This document shows positions 26,220 through 34,961 of a stretch of 64,000 nt of DNA, in pieces. Source of the DNA: CAWJLE01 sp963843645 (GTDB lineage: Bacteria; Chloroflexota; Anaerolineae; DAOTYC01). The notes below the pieces were generated by a model. The model ran no database searches, was not told the DNA's origin, and worked only from the letters and a program-made list of their open reading frames with translations. A program made the position numbers and the translations under genes. The number at the start of each line of letters is the position of its first letter. Within the stretch, counting starts at the first letter, position 1. The stretch is from NCBI GenBank assembly GCA_963843645.1, contig CAWJLE010000003.1:806001-870000 (forward strand). Direction: 5' to 3'.

Positions 26220-26347
26220 TGCCGAAATCTTCCCCTTACTCGTAGCTTCTTTCCGGTCTCCAAATGTCATTATATCTCCGGCGGACACAGAGGCAAAAGC
26301 CTGTCTCAATGTGCGGCCGCAGGCTCCAGCACAGATGTACCCTCCAC

Positions 26348-26389
26348 AAAAGCGAACCAGTCAGAGAGCCCCCTGACTGGTTCGCTTTT
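26348..26389 (-). terminator. Strong bidirectional terminator
   Basis: Perfect 17-bp inverted repeat (26348-26364 with 26373-26389) with an eight-base loop. The arms themselves end in T-runs on each strand. It ends the efflux/PD40 operon (stop at 26452) before the two-component genes. Confidence 0.88.
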
Positions 26390-26451
26390 TGAGGAGTATT
26401 AGCCGGACGAGTGTTGTCACGGCATGCAGAAGTCAGGTATCTCGGGAAAAG

Positions 26452-27795
26452 TCACCTCCCCCAGCTGACCACACGCTCGTCCACCGAGTTGTACTCGAAG
26501 GTGATGCCCTTCAGCGCCTCTTCCAGGAACGGCCGCTTCTCGCTACCGTCCGCCTTCATGCGATACAGCTCCCACCGCCCCCGCTCGTCGGTCAGATAGA
26601 CGATGTAACGCCCGTCTGGCGACCAGGCCGGCGACACGCTGTTCACCGCTACGTCTGCCAGCGGCCAACTCCGCGTCAGCTGCGTCCGCCCCTGTCCATC
26701 GTCGTTGATCACCACAATCTCCCAGTGGTCGTCCAGTTTGGTCTGAAACGCCAGCCGATGGCCGTCCGGCCTGCCCCGGTGCTCCTCCAGGGGCGACCAA
26801 ATCGGCGATCGGTCCCCTTGATAGTCCGTGACCCGCCATTTGTTGGCCGCATCGTGCACGTCACCCACACTCCCGCCGTCGCTCGTCAGCGACAGCCCCT
26901 GGTCGCTGCCATAGGCGATCCGCACGCCGTCCGGCGACCAACTCGGCGCATAGGCGAAGTCGTGGCACGGCAACTCCCGAAAGCCGTCCCCATCGAGCCC
27001 CACCGTGGCCAGTTTCCACCACGGATGCCGCGGTCCGTTGAAGCACAGCTCCATCTTCTGGGTACCTCCACTCGGTTTGGGCACTTTGTACTTTACGCAC
27101 GCCTGGAAGCGCGTGTCGTTTTCCGGGAAAAAGGCGAAGGTCAGCCGCTGTCCGTCCGGCGACCATGTTGGTCCCCGCAGGCCCACGTCCTTGGCCTCGT
27201 AGCCGAAGACCAGATGTTCGTCCGTACCGTCCGCATTGATGACCCACAGTCCACGCGGGAAGGATGACCACCGTCCGAACGCCACTTTCGTGCCCGTCGG
27301 GCGACAGCGCCGGCTCGTAACCCGTCGTCAACTTGCGTAGTCCCGTCCCATCGGCGTTGACGATGTAGACGTCACCGCCGGTGGACGTTTGGAAGGCCAG
27401 CTTTCCCCCACGCCGGGCGCCGTCTCGCTCGCGGAGGACGGCGGCGCCGGCGTGGGACTATCAACGGCCCGGGGCAGGTTGGACAGTGCCCCGGCGACGG
27501 TCACGGACCGGCCGTCGCCCCTGATCCAACCCTTACCACCCGGTGCGCGGTCAAAGGGAATCTGCAACCAGCCGCTGACCGGATCGTACGCCAGCGCGGT
27601 CGCCTTTGCTCGCGCCTGGAGCACGCCGATCAACGGGTAGCCGTCGCCGGGCCCCTGTCGCACGTTGACGCCGCTCGCTCCGGCCTCGACGGTTACGTCC
27701 CCCGCTGCGCCCGCCGGACCACTCAAGACCAGTGTGGCCGCCAGTACCCCAACCAACCACGTTACTGAAAGGATCGTCATCAAGCGTCTCATCAT
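26452..27795 (-). CDS. Exported SH3b + PD40 beta-propeller protein (two frameshifts)
   Basis: The start is the ATG at 27795, just after AGGAG. A signal peptide (MMRRLMTILSVTWLVGVL..., cleavage near PAGAAG) leads into a bacterial SH3-type domain (about 30-95: GASGVNVRQGPGDGYPLIGVL...GWLQIPF, then GGKGWIRGD). A Pro-rich linker then runs into PD40 blades (GGDVYIVNADGTGLRKL, YEPALSPDG, GPTWSPDGQRLTF, VSPAWSPDGRYIVYLTD). The frame breaks twice: around 27410 (-1 or +2) and at about 27292 (one extra base). SH3b domains usually bind wall peptides, suggesting a wall-attached propeller. It follows the RND pump by 19 bases and may be cotranscribed with it. Confidence 0.78.
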
Positions 27796-27814
27796 GTCGC
27801 TCCTGTCGCTGTTG

Positions 27815-30800
27815 TCACTTGCCACCAATGCCGGTGCCGTAGCCGTATTGCGGCGTGGCTTCGCCTGGGCACTCCTCCTCGGCTGTCTTCACAACGAACC
27901 GGGGCGCCTTGTGGAGAAACTTGCGCCGAACGAAGCTCTCGATGCTGTCGAGATAGGTATATACGGTAGGCACCAGCACCAGGGTCAACAGAGTGGACGT
28001 GATGGTGCCGCCGATGACGACCGCTGCCAGTGGCGCACGAGATTCCGACCCGGCCTCTAGCTTGAGGACGAACGGGATCATCGCACAGACCATTGCGGCC
28101 GTGGTCATCAGAATGGGCCGCAAGCGCATTCGGCCAGCTTGCACCAACGCCTGATGACGCGGCATCCCTCCCTTTCGCAGCACATCGGTGAAATCGACCA
28201 GGAGGATGGCATTTTTGGTCACAAGGCCAATCAACATGATGATACCCAGTAAGGAGAAGATGTTCAGGGTGTTCCCGGTGAGGAACAAGCCTCCAAACGC
28301 CCCGACCATGGCCACCGGCAGAGAGAACATGATGGCCAGCGGCTGCATGAACGACTCGAATAGGGCGACCATGAGCATATACATCAGGACGATCGACAAC
28401 ATCAACGCCGAGTACAACGACGAGAATGCAGTAGTCTGCTGCGCGGCCATGCCAGACAACCCGACCGTGTAGTCAGTAGGAACCTGTATCTGCTTGTGAA
28501 TGGCTGCCATGATGTCATCATTTACGTCGCCCAAAGCGCGTCCCATGACATTGCCTGTCACTGTCAAAGTACGCTGGCGATTCACACGCTTGATCTGGGA
28601 CGCCGACGTAGACTTCACCAATTGGCCTATCTGGCCAATAGTGATGGCGTTCCCGCCCTTCGAGAACTTGAGCGGCATGCGTTCAATCTCGTCCGTCTGC
28701 TGACGGGCCTGTTCGTCGGCGATCAGCGTGATGTCCAGTTCGGTCCGGCCCTCGCGCTGCAAGGTCGAGACCTTGGAGCCGGACATGGCAGTGCGCAGCG
28801 CATTGCCCACTTCGGCTGATGTGATGTTCAGATCCTTCATTCTCTGGCGATCCAGGTTGATCTGCCATTCTGGGGATCCTTCCGCTTCGGCGTTTTGCAC
28901 GTCCACGACGCCGGGCACTGTCCGCATCACTTCTTCGACTTTTTTAGCCAGATCGATCAAAGTAGCCATTTCTGGTCCCTTAACCTGGACCTGTAGCCCG
29001 GCCATTCCGCCGCCGCCTCCGCCGAGACCGGTCGACGTTGAGAGCTGAACACCGGCCGATGGAATATCCTGAACCTTGGCGCGGATCTCATTCACGACTT
29101 CCCAGATCGTACGCTGGCGGAGTTTCCTATCCACCAGCTTGATGGTGAGGCTTCCGCTGCCGACCCCGGAATTGGACGAGCCAATCCCGCCGCCGCTGCC
29201 CGAGCTTCCAACCTGGGCCAAAACATCCTTGACTTCAGGGATGGACTTCAAGATCTCTTCGATTTGGAGCATCGCCTGGTTGGTGCCCTGCAGGGACGTT
29301 CCGGCCGCCATCAAGAGGCTGCCGCTGATCTTCCCGTCATCCGAACTGGGCGCGAACTCAGTACCGATCCACCGAAGGGGGATGAAAGCAACTGCCCCGG
29401 CCATGGCCAGCATGGCGACGAGAAGCACCAGTGGCCGGTGGTACAGGCCCCAATCGAGGATGCCGGCGTAGAAGTTGGCTAGCGCGCCGTAGGACCGATC
29501 CCAGAGGGCAATGAGCTTGCTCCCCGGGCCGCCATGGTGCTCCGGCTCCCGCTTCAGCCACAGCGAAGCGAGCATCGGCGTCAGAGTGAAGGAGACCATC
29601 AGTGAGCAGAACGTCGCCACGGCAATCGTGATGCCATACTGGCGAAAGAGCATGCCGACCATCCCCGTCGTGAAGGCGACCGGCACGTAGACCACGATGT
29701 CGGTCAGAGTGATGGCGATGGCAGCCAAACCGATCTCGCTGCGGCCGTTCAGCGCTGCTTCGTTTGGCGGCTCGCCTCGGTTCAAGTGCGTAAAGATGTT
29801 CTCCAACACCACGATGGAGTCATCGACCAGGATACCGATGGTCAGCGCCAGGGCCAGCAGGGTCAGCGTGTTGAGGCTGAAGCCCAGGCCCCACATCACG
29901 AGGAACGTCGTGATCAGCGAGGTCGGGACGGCGAGCAACACGATGACTGTGCTGCGCAGCACGTGCAGAAAGCACAGCAGAACCGCGCCAGTGATGAACA
30001 CCGCCAGAATCAGGTCGGTTTGCACGGCTTCGACTGATTGTCGTGTGAAGTCGGTGTCGTCCGTCACGACCGTGAGTGTCATGCCCTCGGGCAACGACCG
30101 CCGGACCGTTTCCAGCGCCCGCTTTACCCCATCCGCCGTGGAGACGGAATTCGCATCAGATTGCTTGGTGATGGACAGGCCCACCGTTTCCTGGCCATTC
30201 AGGCGCAGGATTTCTTCGATGTCCTTGTGAGTCTCTTCGACGTTCGCGACGTCTTTCATACGAATTTGTTGGCCGCTCGCGGAAACCACGAGGTTCTCAA
30301 TGTCTTCCAGGCTCTTGAATCGCCCGATCGACCGAACCGACAGCCGGCTGGTATCGACGCTGACCGAACCCACGGGTGTGCTGACATTCTCGGCTTCCAG
30401 AGTATTGGCAATATCCTGAAATGAAAGATGATAAGCCGCCATTTTGATGGGGTCGACCTGGACCTGGATTTCGACCTCTTGGCCGCCCGTCACCGAGACG
30501 GAAGCCACACCCGGAACCGCCAGGAGACGAGCCTTAATATTGTCATTGGCTTCACTGTACAACTCGGTCAGTGAACGAGAGCCGTCGCTGCTGAGGACGA
30601 TGTTCATAATAGGCATCGCCTGAGTGTTGGCTTTGATGACAGTGGGTTCGTCCGCATCTTTTGGCAAGCTGCCCTTAACCGTCGAGACCGCTCGCTCGAC
30701 GTCACTGGCCGCCTGGCCCGTGTCGACGCTGTCGAGGAACTCGATCCGTGTGTTGGCACTTCCTTCCTGCGCCGTGGAGTTTATCGTGTCCACGCCAGAG

Positions 30801-31021
30801 ATTCCGGCGACTTCGTCCTCGATAGGCTTGACGACCTCCTCTTCAATGTCCGTCGCCGAGGCCCCCGAGTAGTTCGTGACGATGCTAACCATCGGGATGT
30901 CGGTCTTGGGGAAGCGATCGACCGTCATCATGCTGTAACCGCGCAGGCCCATGATGATCAGCGCCAGGATGGCCATGAGAATAGTCAACGGTCGTTCGAT
31001 AGAGATTTTGGTTAGCTTCAT
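27815..31021 (-). CDS. RND-family multidrug efflux pump (HAE1/AcrB type)
   Basis: 1,068 residues, full length, start at the ATG at 31021 behind AAAGGAG. It shows the duplicated RND plan: first helix MKLTKISIERPLTILM, two porter regions, and TM2-TM7 with GILVDDSIVVLENI, whose paired Asp residues form the proton relay. A glycine/serine-rich insert (SSGSGGGIGSSNSG) is in the second porter region, and LLGIIMLIGLVTKNAILLVDF in the C-terminal half. It lies 14 bases after the membrane fusion protein gene. No TolC-type channel is nearby, as expected for a single-membrane organism, where such a pump would act only across the cytoplasmic membrane. Substrates unknown. Confidence 0.92.
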   Translation of the reverse strand: MKLTKISIERPLTILMAILALIIMGLRGYSMMTVDRFPKTDIPMVSIVTNYSGASATDIEEEVVKPIEDEVAGISGVDTINSTAQEGSANTRIEFLDSVDTGQAASDVERAVSTVKGSLPKDADEPTVIKANTQAMPIMNIVLSSDGSRSLTELYSEANDNIKARLLAVPGVASVSVTGGQEVEIQVQVDPIKMAAYHLSFQDIANTLEAENVSTPVGSVSVDTSRLSVRSIGRFKSLEDIENLVVSASGQQIRMKDVANVEETHKDIEEILRLNGQETVGLSITKQSDANSVSTADGVKRALETVRRSLPEGMTLTVVTDDTDFTRQSVEAVQTDLILAVFITGAVLLCFLHVLRSTVIVLLAVPTSLITTFLVMWGLGFSLNTLTLLALALTIGILVDDSIVVLENIFTHLNRGEPPNEAALNGRSEIGLAAIAITLTDIVVYVPVAFTTGMVGMLFRQYGITIAVATFCSLMVSFTLTPMLASLWLKREPEHHGGPGSKLIALWDRSYGALANFYAGILDWGLYHRPLVLLVAMLAMAGAVAFIPLRWIGTEFAPSSDDGKISGSLLMAAGTSLQGTNQAMLQIEEILKSIPEVKDVLAQVGSSGSGGGIGSSNSGVGSGSLTIKLVDRKLRQRTIWEVVNEIRAKVQDIPSAGVQLSTSTGLGGGGGGMAGLQVQVKGPEMATLIDLAKKVEEVMRTVPGVVDVQNAEAEGSPEWQINLDRQRMKDLNITSAEVGNALRTAMSGSKVSTLQREGRTELDITLIADEQARQQTDEIERMPLKFSKGGNAITIGQIGQLVKSTSASQIKRVNRQRTLTVTGNVMGRALGDVNDDIMAAIHKQIQVPTDYTVGLSGMAAQQTTAFSSLYSALMLSIVLMYMLMVALFESFMQPLAIMFSLPVAMVGAFGGLFLTGNTLNIFSLLGIIMLIGLVTKNAILLVDFTDVLRKGGMPRHQALVQAGRMRLRPILMTTAAMVCAMIPFVLKLEAGSESRAPLAAVVIGGTITSTLLTLVLVPTVYTYLDSIESFVRRKFLHKAPRFVVKTAEEECPGEATPQYGYGTGIGGK

Positions 31022-31035
31022 GCCAGAGGACTCCT

Positions 31036-32448
31036 TTACGAGGCGGCGGTCACCTTGACCGGGTCATCGTTCTTAAGGCCGGCCTGACCGGACGCTACCA
31101 CCCAGTCGCCCGAAGTCAGCCCGCTGAACACCTGCACCACATCCTCTTGAGACAGGCCGGTCACAACCTCACGGCGCTGTGCCCGGTCGCCGGCCACCAA
31201 AAAAACGAACGACTTGTCGCCCTCCGACACGACAGCGGAGCGAGGCACCAGCAGAGCATTGGCCTGCTGCGCAGTGATCAGGTTGACCTGGGCAAACATG
31301 CCTCCGCGCAAGACCTGATTCTGCTCGTCTGGCTCAATTGTGACCTCAAAAGTCCGATCAGTCTCGTCGGCAGTCGGGGCGATACGAGTAACCTTACCGT
31401 TAAACGTCTCGTCTGGATAAGCGGCGAGGTGAATTGTAGCCGGCTGATCACTACGAATCGTTGGAATGCTGGATTCTTCGACTCTCACCGCGATCTCCAC
31501 CTGGGACGTCACCAGCGTGGCGACCGGAGTGTTCGAGCCAACCATCGCTCCTACAGTCAGCGGTGTTGAGGAAACTACGCCGTCCAACGACGCCCTAATG
31601 GTGCACTCATCTACATCAAGTTGCGCTGCATACAGTGTGGCCTGCGCCTCCTCGATGTTGGCGCGGGCAAGTTGTGCATCGGTATCGCGGTACGGCGTTT
31701 TCGTCAGTGCCAGCGCAGCCCTGGCCTGCTCCACGAGCGCCTCTTGCGCCTGAATATCCTCGGGTTTGTTACCGGCCAGCTTCTCCTGATATTGGGCCCT
31801 GGCAGATTCGTAAGCGGCCGTTGCTTGCTGGAGGGCCACAGACTGGGACATCGCGCCCTTGCCGTCTGCCCAGGCGATCTTGTCATATTCCGTCTGTGCT
31901 TGCTGCAGCGCGACCCGAGCGGAGACTTCGCTGGCCTTGGCCACATCGATCTCATTCTGGTTCAAAGGGGCTCTCATTCGGGCCAGCTTGGCCTGGGCAT
32001 TCTTCAAAGAGGCTTCAGACTGCGCTATCTCCTCGCGCCGTGGGCCCTCGCTGATCTGGCTCGCCTTGATCTGCGCCGCGCGCAGGGCAGCTTGGGCTTT
32101 CATCAGTTGGGCAGTAGCGGCCCTGGCATCGATGCGGGCGATGACGTCACCTTTATTAACGGAATCGCCGACGTGTACCTCGATTTCCTCCAGACGGCCA
32201 CTGATTTTGGAGAGCAGCTGGACTTCACCCTTGACTTTGATGTTTCCCGAATATGAGACGTCCGTTTCAACCGGTCCCAGTCTCACCAACGCCGCCTGCA
32301 CGGGGATCGCCCGGCTCTGGTCCTGCCCGATCTCCTTTGCGCTGACGTCCGACACCGCCATGCGCGCCGGGGTGTATGCGGCGAGCACAGTGCCCGTCAT
32401 CACCAGTAGGACTACCCCTGCGACCAAGAACTTCTCTGCGCGTCTCAT
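31036..32448 (-). CDS. HlyD-family membrane fusion protein of the RND pump
   Basis: 470 residues from the ATG at 32448 behind AAGGAG. An N-terminal anchor or signal (FLVAGVVLLVMTGTVLAA) is followed by the first half of a lipoyl domain (GEVQLLSKISGRLEEIEVHVGDSVNKGDVIARID). A long alpha-helical hairpin of about 180 residues, rich in Ala/Gln/Glu, comes next, then the second lipoyl half (CTIRASLDGVVSSTPLTVGAMV) and beta-barrel (ATIHLAAYPDETFNGKVTRIAP). The hairpin is unusually long for an RND adaptor and could span a thick cell wall rather than dock to an outer-membrane channel; that is inference. First gene of the efflux operon. Confidence 0.9.
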   Translation of the reverse strand: MRRAEKFLVAGVVLLVMTGTVLAAYTPARMAVSDVSAKEIGQDQSRAIPVQAALVRLGPVETDVSYSGNIKVKGEVQLLSKISGRLEEIEVHVGDSVNKGDVIARIDARAATAQLMKAQAALRAAQIKASQISEGPRREEIAQSEASLKNAQAKLARMRAPLNQNEIDVAKASEVSARVALQQAQTEYDKIAWADGKGAMSQSVALQQATAAYESARAQYQEKLAGNKPEDIQAQEALVEQARAALALTKTPYRDTDAQLARANIEEAQATLYAAQLDVDECTIRASLDGVVSSTPLTVGAMVGSNTPVATLVTSQVEIAVRVEESSIPTIRSDQPATIHLAAYPDETFNGKVTRIAPTADETDRTFEVTIEPDEQNQVLRGGMFAQVNLITAQQANALLVPRSAVVSEGDKSFVFLVAGDRAQRREVVTGLSQEDVVQVFSGLTSGDWVVASGQAGLKNDDPVKVTAAS

Positions 32449-32865
32449 CCTTTTCGTCTCCTTGAATTAGAATGTACGTGACAGTTGTCTATCTTTTGAG
32501 AAGGTCGCCGCGCGGGACACAAGCGATCATCAACCCGCTTCCCGCTGCTCAGTCTGGTCTTGAATATCCATTGCATGGTCCTGACGACTCTATTTTATCG
32601 GAGTGCTGTGGAATTTTTGTGGAGAAGCGATGCAATAGTTATGCAAGTTCATGACCTGCAACGGGTTACGACAGTCTGTCGAGAGGCCCGCTTTTTGTTG
32701 ACAAGGCCTGTGCTTCCATGATATGATGTCTGTACCCGGTCAAGTGGAATCCGTTGTTCGCGGGTGAGGCGTGGGCTATTCATGGGTCGAACCGCTCGGG
32801 CAGGAGCCGTGGTTCGGCCTGGCCGGTCGAGCGCTCCTCCGATCCGACTCGTGAAGGGGGTTACC
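32449..32865. other. Divergent promoter region between efflux and methyltransferase genes
   Basis: About 415 bases without a recognisable gene. The plus-strand promoter lies at 32698-32727. The efflux promoter on the minus strand should also lie here, but I could not pick a convincing -35/-10 pair. Confidence 0.5.
32698..32727 (+). promoter_or_regulatory. Sigma-70-type promoter of the second URO-D gene
   Basis: TTGACA (32698-32703), 18-base spacer, TATGAT (32722-32727). A leader of about 130 bases leads to the ATG at 32866. Confidence 0.75.
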
Positions 32866-34137
32866 ATGAATTCTCGAGAACGCGTCGCGATGGCACTCAA
32901 TCATCAGGAAGCCGACCGTGTTCCGCTGGATCTGGGCGGCAGCGCCGTCACCGGTATGCACGTCAGTTCCGTCTACCGCTTGCGCCAGGCCCTGGGCCTG
33001 GACAACCCGGGGACCCCGATCAGGGTCGTCGAGCCATTCCAGATGCTCGGCGAGATCGCTCCGGACCTGATCGACGCCCTCGGCGTGGATGTCGTGGGCG
33101 TGACGGGACCACGCGGCTTCTTTGGCTTTGAAAATGAAGGCTGGAAGCCTTGGACACTGTTCGACGGCACTCCGGTTCTGGTGCCGGCCGCCTTTAACAC
33201 CGACCCCGCGCCAAATGGCGACATCCTGATGTACCCGGGAGGCGACAAGTCGGCCGCCCCCAGCGGTCGCATGCCGAACGGTGGCTTCTATTTCGACACA
33301 CTGATCCGCCAGCCGCCTATCGACGACAGCAAGTTGAGCGTCGAAGACAACCTTGAGGAATTCGGTCCGTTGTCCGACACGGATCTGGCCTACTTCAGCA
33401 GCGAAGTCGACCGTCTCCACGGCGGCACGGATAAGGCCATCTTCGCCAACTTCGGTTTCACCGGCTTCGGTGACATCGCCATGGTTCCTGCTCCGTGGCT
33501 CAAGCACCCCAAGGGAATCCGCGACGTCGAAGAATGGTACGTGAGCACCGTCGGCCGTCGCGATTATGTCTACAACATTTTCGAGCGGCAATGCGAGATC
33601 TCGCTAGCCAACCTGGAGACGCTGTACGGGTTGCTTGGCGACCGAATAACCGTGTGCTTCATCAGCGGCACCGACTTCGGCATGCAGAACGGTCTCTTCA
33701 TCTCACGTAAAGCCTATCGTGAGCTATACATGCCCTTCCTCAAGGCGGAGAACGACTGGGTCCACGCTCACACGCCGTGGAAAACCTTCGTCCACTCGTG
33801 CGGTTCGATCATGACCCTGATCCCGGATTTTATCGAGACCGGCTTCGACATCATGAATCCAGTGCAATTCTCGGCTGTGAATATGGATTCGGGTGAGTTG
33901 AAGCAGAAGTTTGGCAACCGGATCACCTTCTGGGGCGGTGGCGTCAATACCCAGCACACTCTGCCATTCGGCACTGCCGACGACGTGCGCCGGGAAGTTC
34001 GCGGACAGATCGAGACGTTCGGTCCGGGCGGAGGGTTCGTCTTCAACACGAACCACAACGTCCAGGCCGGCGTGCCCACCGAAAACCTGCTCGCTCTGTA
34101 CGAAACCGTCCGCGACTATCGAGACTACCAGAAATAA
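32866..34137 (+). CDS. URO-D family methyltransferase-like protein (intact paralogue)
   Basis: 423 residues; the ATG at 32866 follows GTGAAGGGGG and gives the same N-terminus (MNSRERVA) as the paralogue at 15538-16807. The two proteins agree at roughly four of five residues along their length, including LNHQEADRVPLDLGGS, NLEEFGPLSD, the zinc-type site HSCGSIMTLIPDFIETG and FWGGGVNTQHTLPFGT. The family includes the corrinoid/thiol methyltransferases MtaA and CmuA as well as heme decarboxylase HemE; the sequence is nearer the methyltransferase side. It stands alone with its own promoter and a very long terminator palindrome. Substrate unknown. Confidence 0.87.
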   Translation: MNSRERVAMALNHQEADRVPLDLGGSAVTGMHVSSVYRLRQALGLDNPGTPIRVVEPFQMLGEIAPDLIDALGVDVVGVTGPRGFFGFENEGWKPWTLFDGTPVLVPAAFNTDPAPNGDILMYPGGDKSAAPSGRMPNGGFYFDTLIRQPPIDDSKLSVEDNLEEFGPLSDTDLAYFSSEVDRLHGGTDKAIFANFGFTGFGDIAMVPAPWLKHPKGIRDVEEWYVSTVGRRDYVYNIFERQCEISLANLETLYGLLGDRITVCFISGTDFGMQNGLFISRKAYRELYMPFLKAENDWVHAHTPWKTFVHSCGSIMTLIPDFIETGFDIMNPVQFSAVNMDSGELKQKFGNRITFWGGGVNTQHTLPFGTADDVRREVRGQIETFGPGGGFVFNTNHNVQAGVPTENLLALYETVRDYRDYQK

Positions 34138-34205
34138 GACGGTCCCGCTGAATCGCACAAAGCAGAGGCCCGGGCCTCTGCTTTGTGCGGTTCAGCGGGA
34201 CCGTC
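34138..34205 (+). terminator. 68-nt near-perfect palindrome directly after the URO-D gene
   Basis: The arms 34138-34171 and 34172-34205 pair over 34 bases with a single G-T-type mismatch and no unpaired centre, starting on the base after the stop codon. It is far longer than a usual terminator. It probably ends transcription, with CTATG following rather than a T-tract. Confidence 0.8.
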
Positions 34206-34504
34206 CTATGCTGGTCTCCGCCGTCATTTCCTTGCTATTCATTACTCTCCCCAGGCCCATAGCCCTTGGCTATCAGCCCGCGGGTCGCCGGTAGGCCTTG
34301 CGGCTCTTCGCCGATCTTTATCGCCGGAACGGATGCGACAAATATGCGCGATTGCACTGGTGGTTCCAGTTGACGGTGCATCCCCTCCATGCTGGACTGA
34401 ATGCGATGCCGTCGGGTACTATTCGCTATTCCACCTCGATCGAGATCGATTTCGTCAAGAGAGAGTCCCGTCCAGTCCATTCTTTCGCAGTCATGCGATG
34501 TTGA

Positions 34505-34783
34505 CCGGGACAACCACGCACGGTCGATAATGCCGTCTCCGTCCTGGCTCAGGTGTCGGCCTCCCGCCCGGACTACGACGCAGAGTTTTTTCCTCTTCTG
34601 CTCCAGCACCTGGCAACGTGCCGATCCAAAGAAGTCGCACAATACGCGGAACGAAGCATCATGGCGGTCAACAGCGGCAACAGAGACCGGTTTCGCGAAG
34701 TTCTGGATCGTAGGAAACCGCAATTGAGTGTGTCGCAACTCGCCCGAGTCAAAAGGATCGAGAAAAGCTTGGAGCGCTTCTAG
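34505..34783 (+). pseudogene. Fragment of a HEAT-like conserved hypothetical protein
   Basis: From just after a stop at 34502-34504 the frame reads as a convincing helical protein of about 92 residues: TVDNAVSVLAQVSASRPDYD, FFPLLLQHLATCRSKEVAQY, NRDRFREVLDRRKPQLS, ARVKRIEKSLERF. This matches the C-terminal part of HEAT-repeat hypothetical proteins. The upstream region (34298-34504, ending SFAVMRC) lacks this character and there is no ribosome site, so the 5' part is missing or scrambled. It is probably a remnant; a frameshifted gene starting further upstream cannot be excluded. Confidence 0.5.
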
Positions 34784-34900
34784 CCTGCCTCAACACGTCA
34801 CCGCCAGCAAGCGACTCATGCCAAGCGTGGTCCCACAAAATCGCCAGGACGAGCGCTACAACTTTAAAGCGATCACCCTGCCGGGCCGCCCTTGAGTCGC

Positions 34901-34929
34901 TTGTTGCGCAATATCGCACGTGCTATAAT
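34901..34929 (+). promoter_or_regulatory. Promoter of the transglutaminase-domain gene
   Basis: TTGTTG (34901-34906), 17-base spacer, perfect TATAAT (34924-34929), about 30 bases before the ATG at 34962, so the leader is short and contains the AAAGGA ribosome site. Confidence 0.75.
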
Positions 34930-34961
34930 GTCTGACAACACGTCAAGGGAAAGGATAAGAC

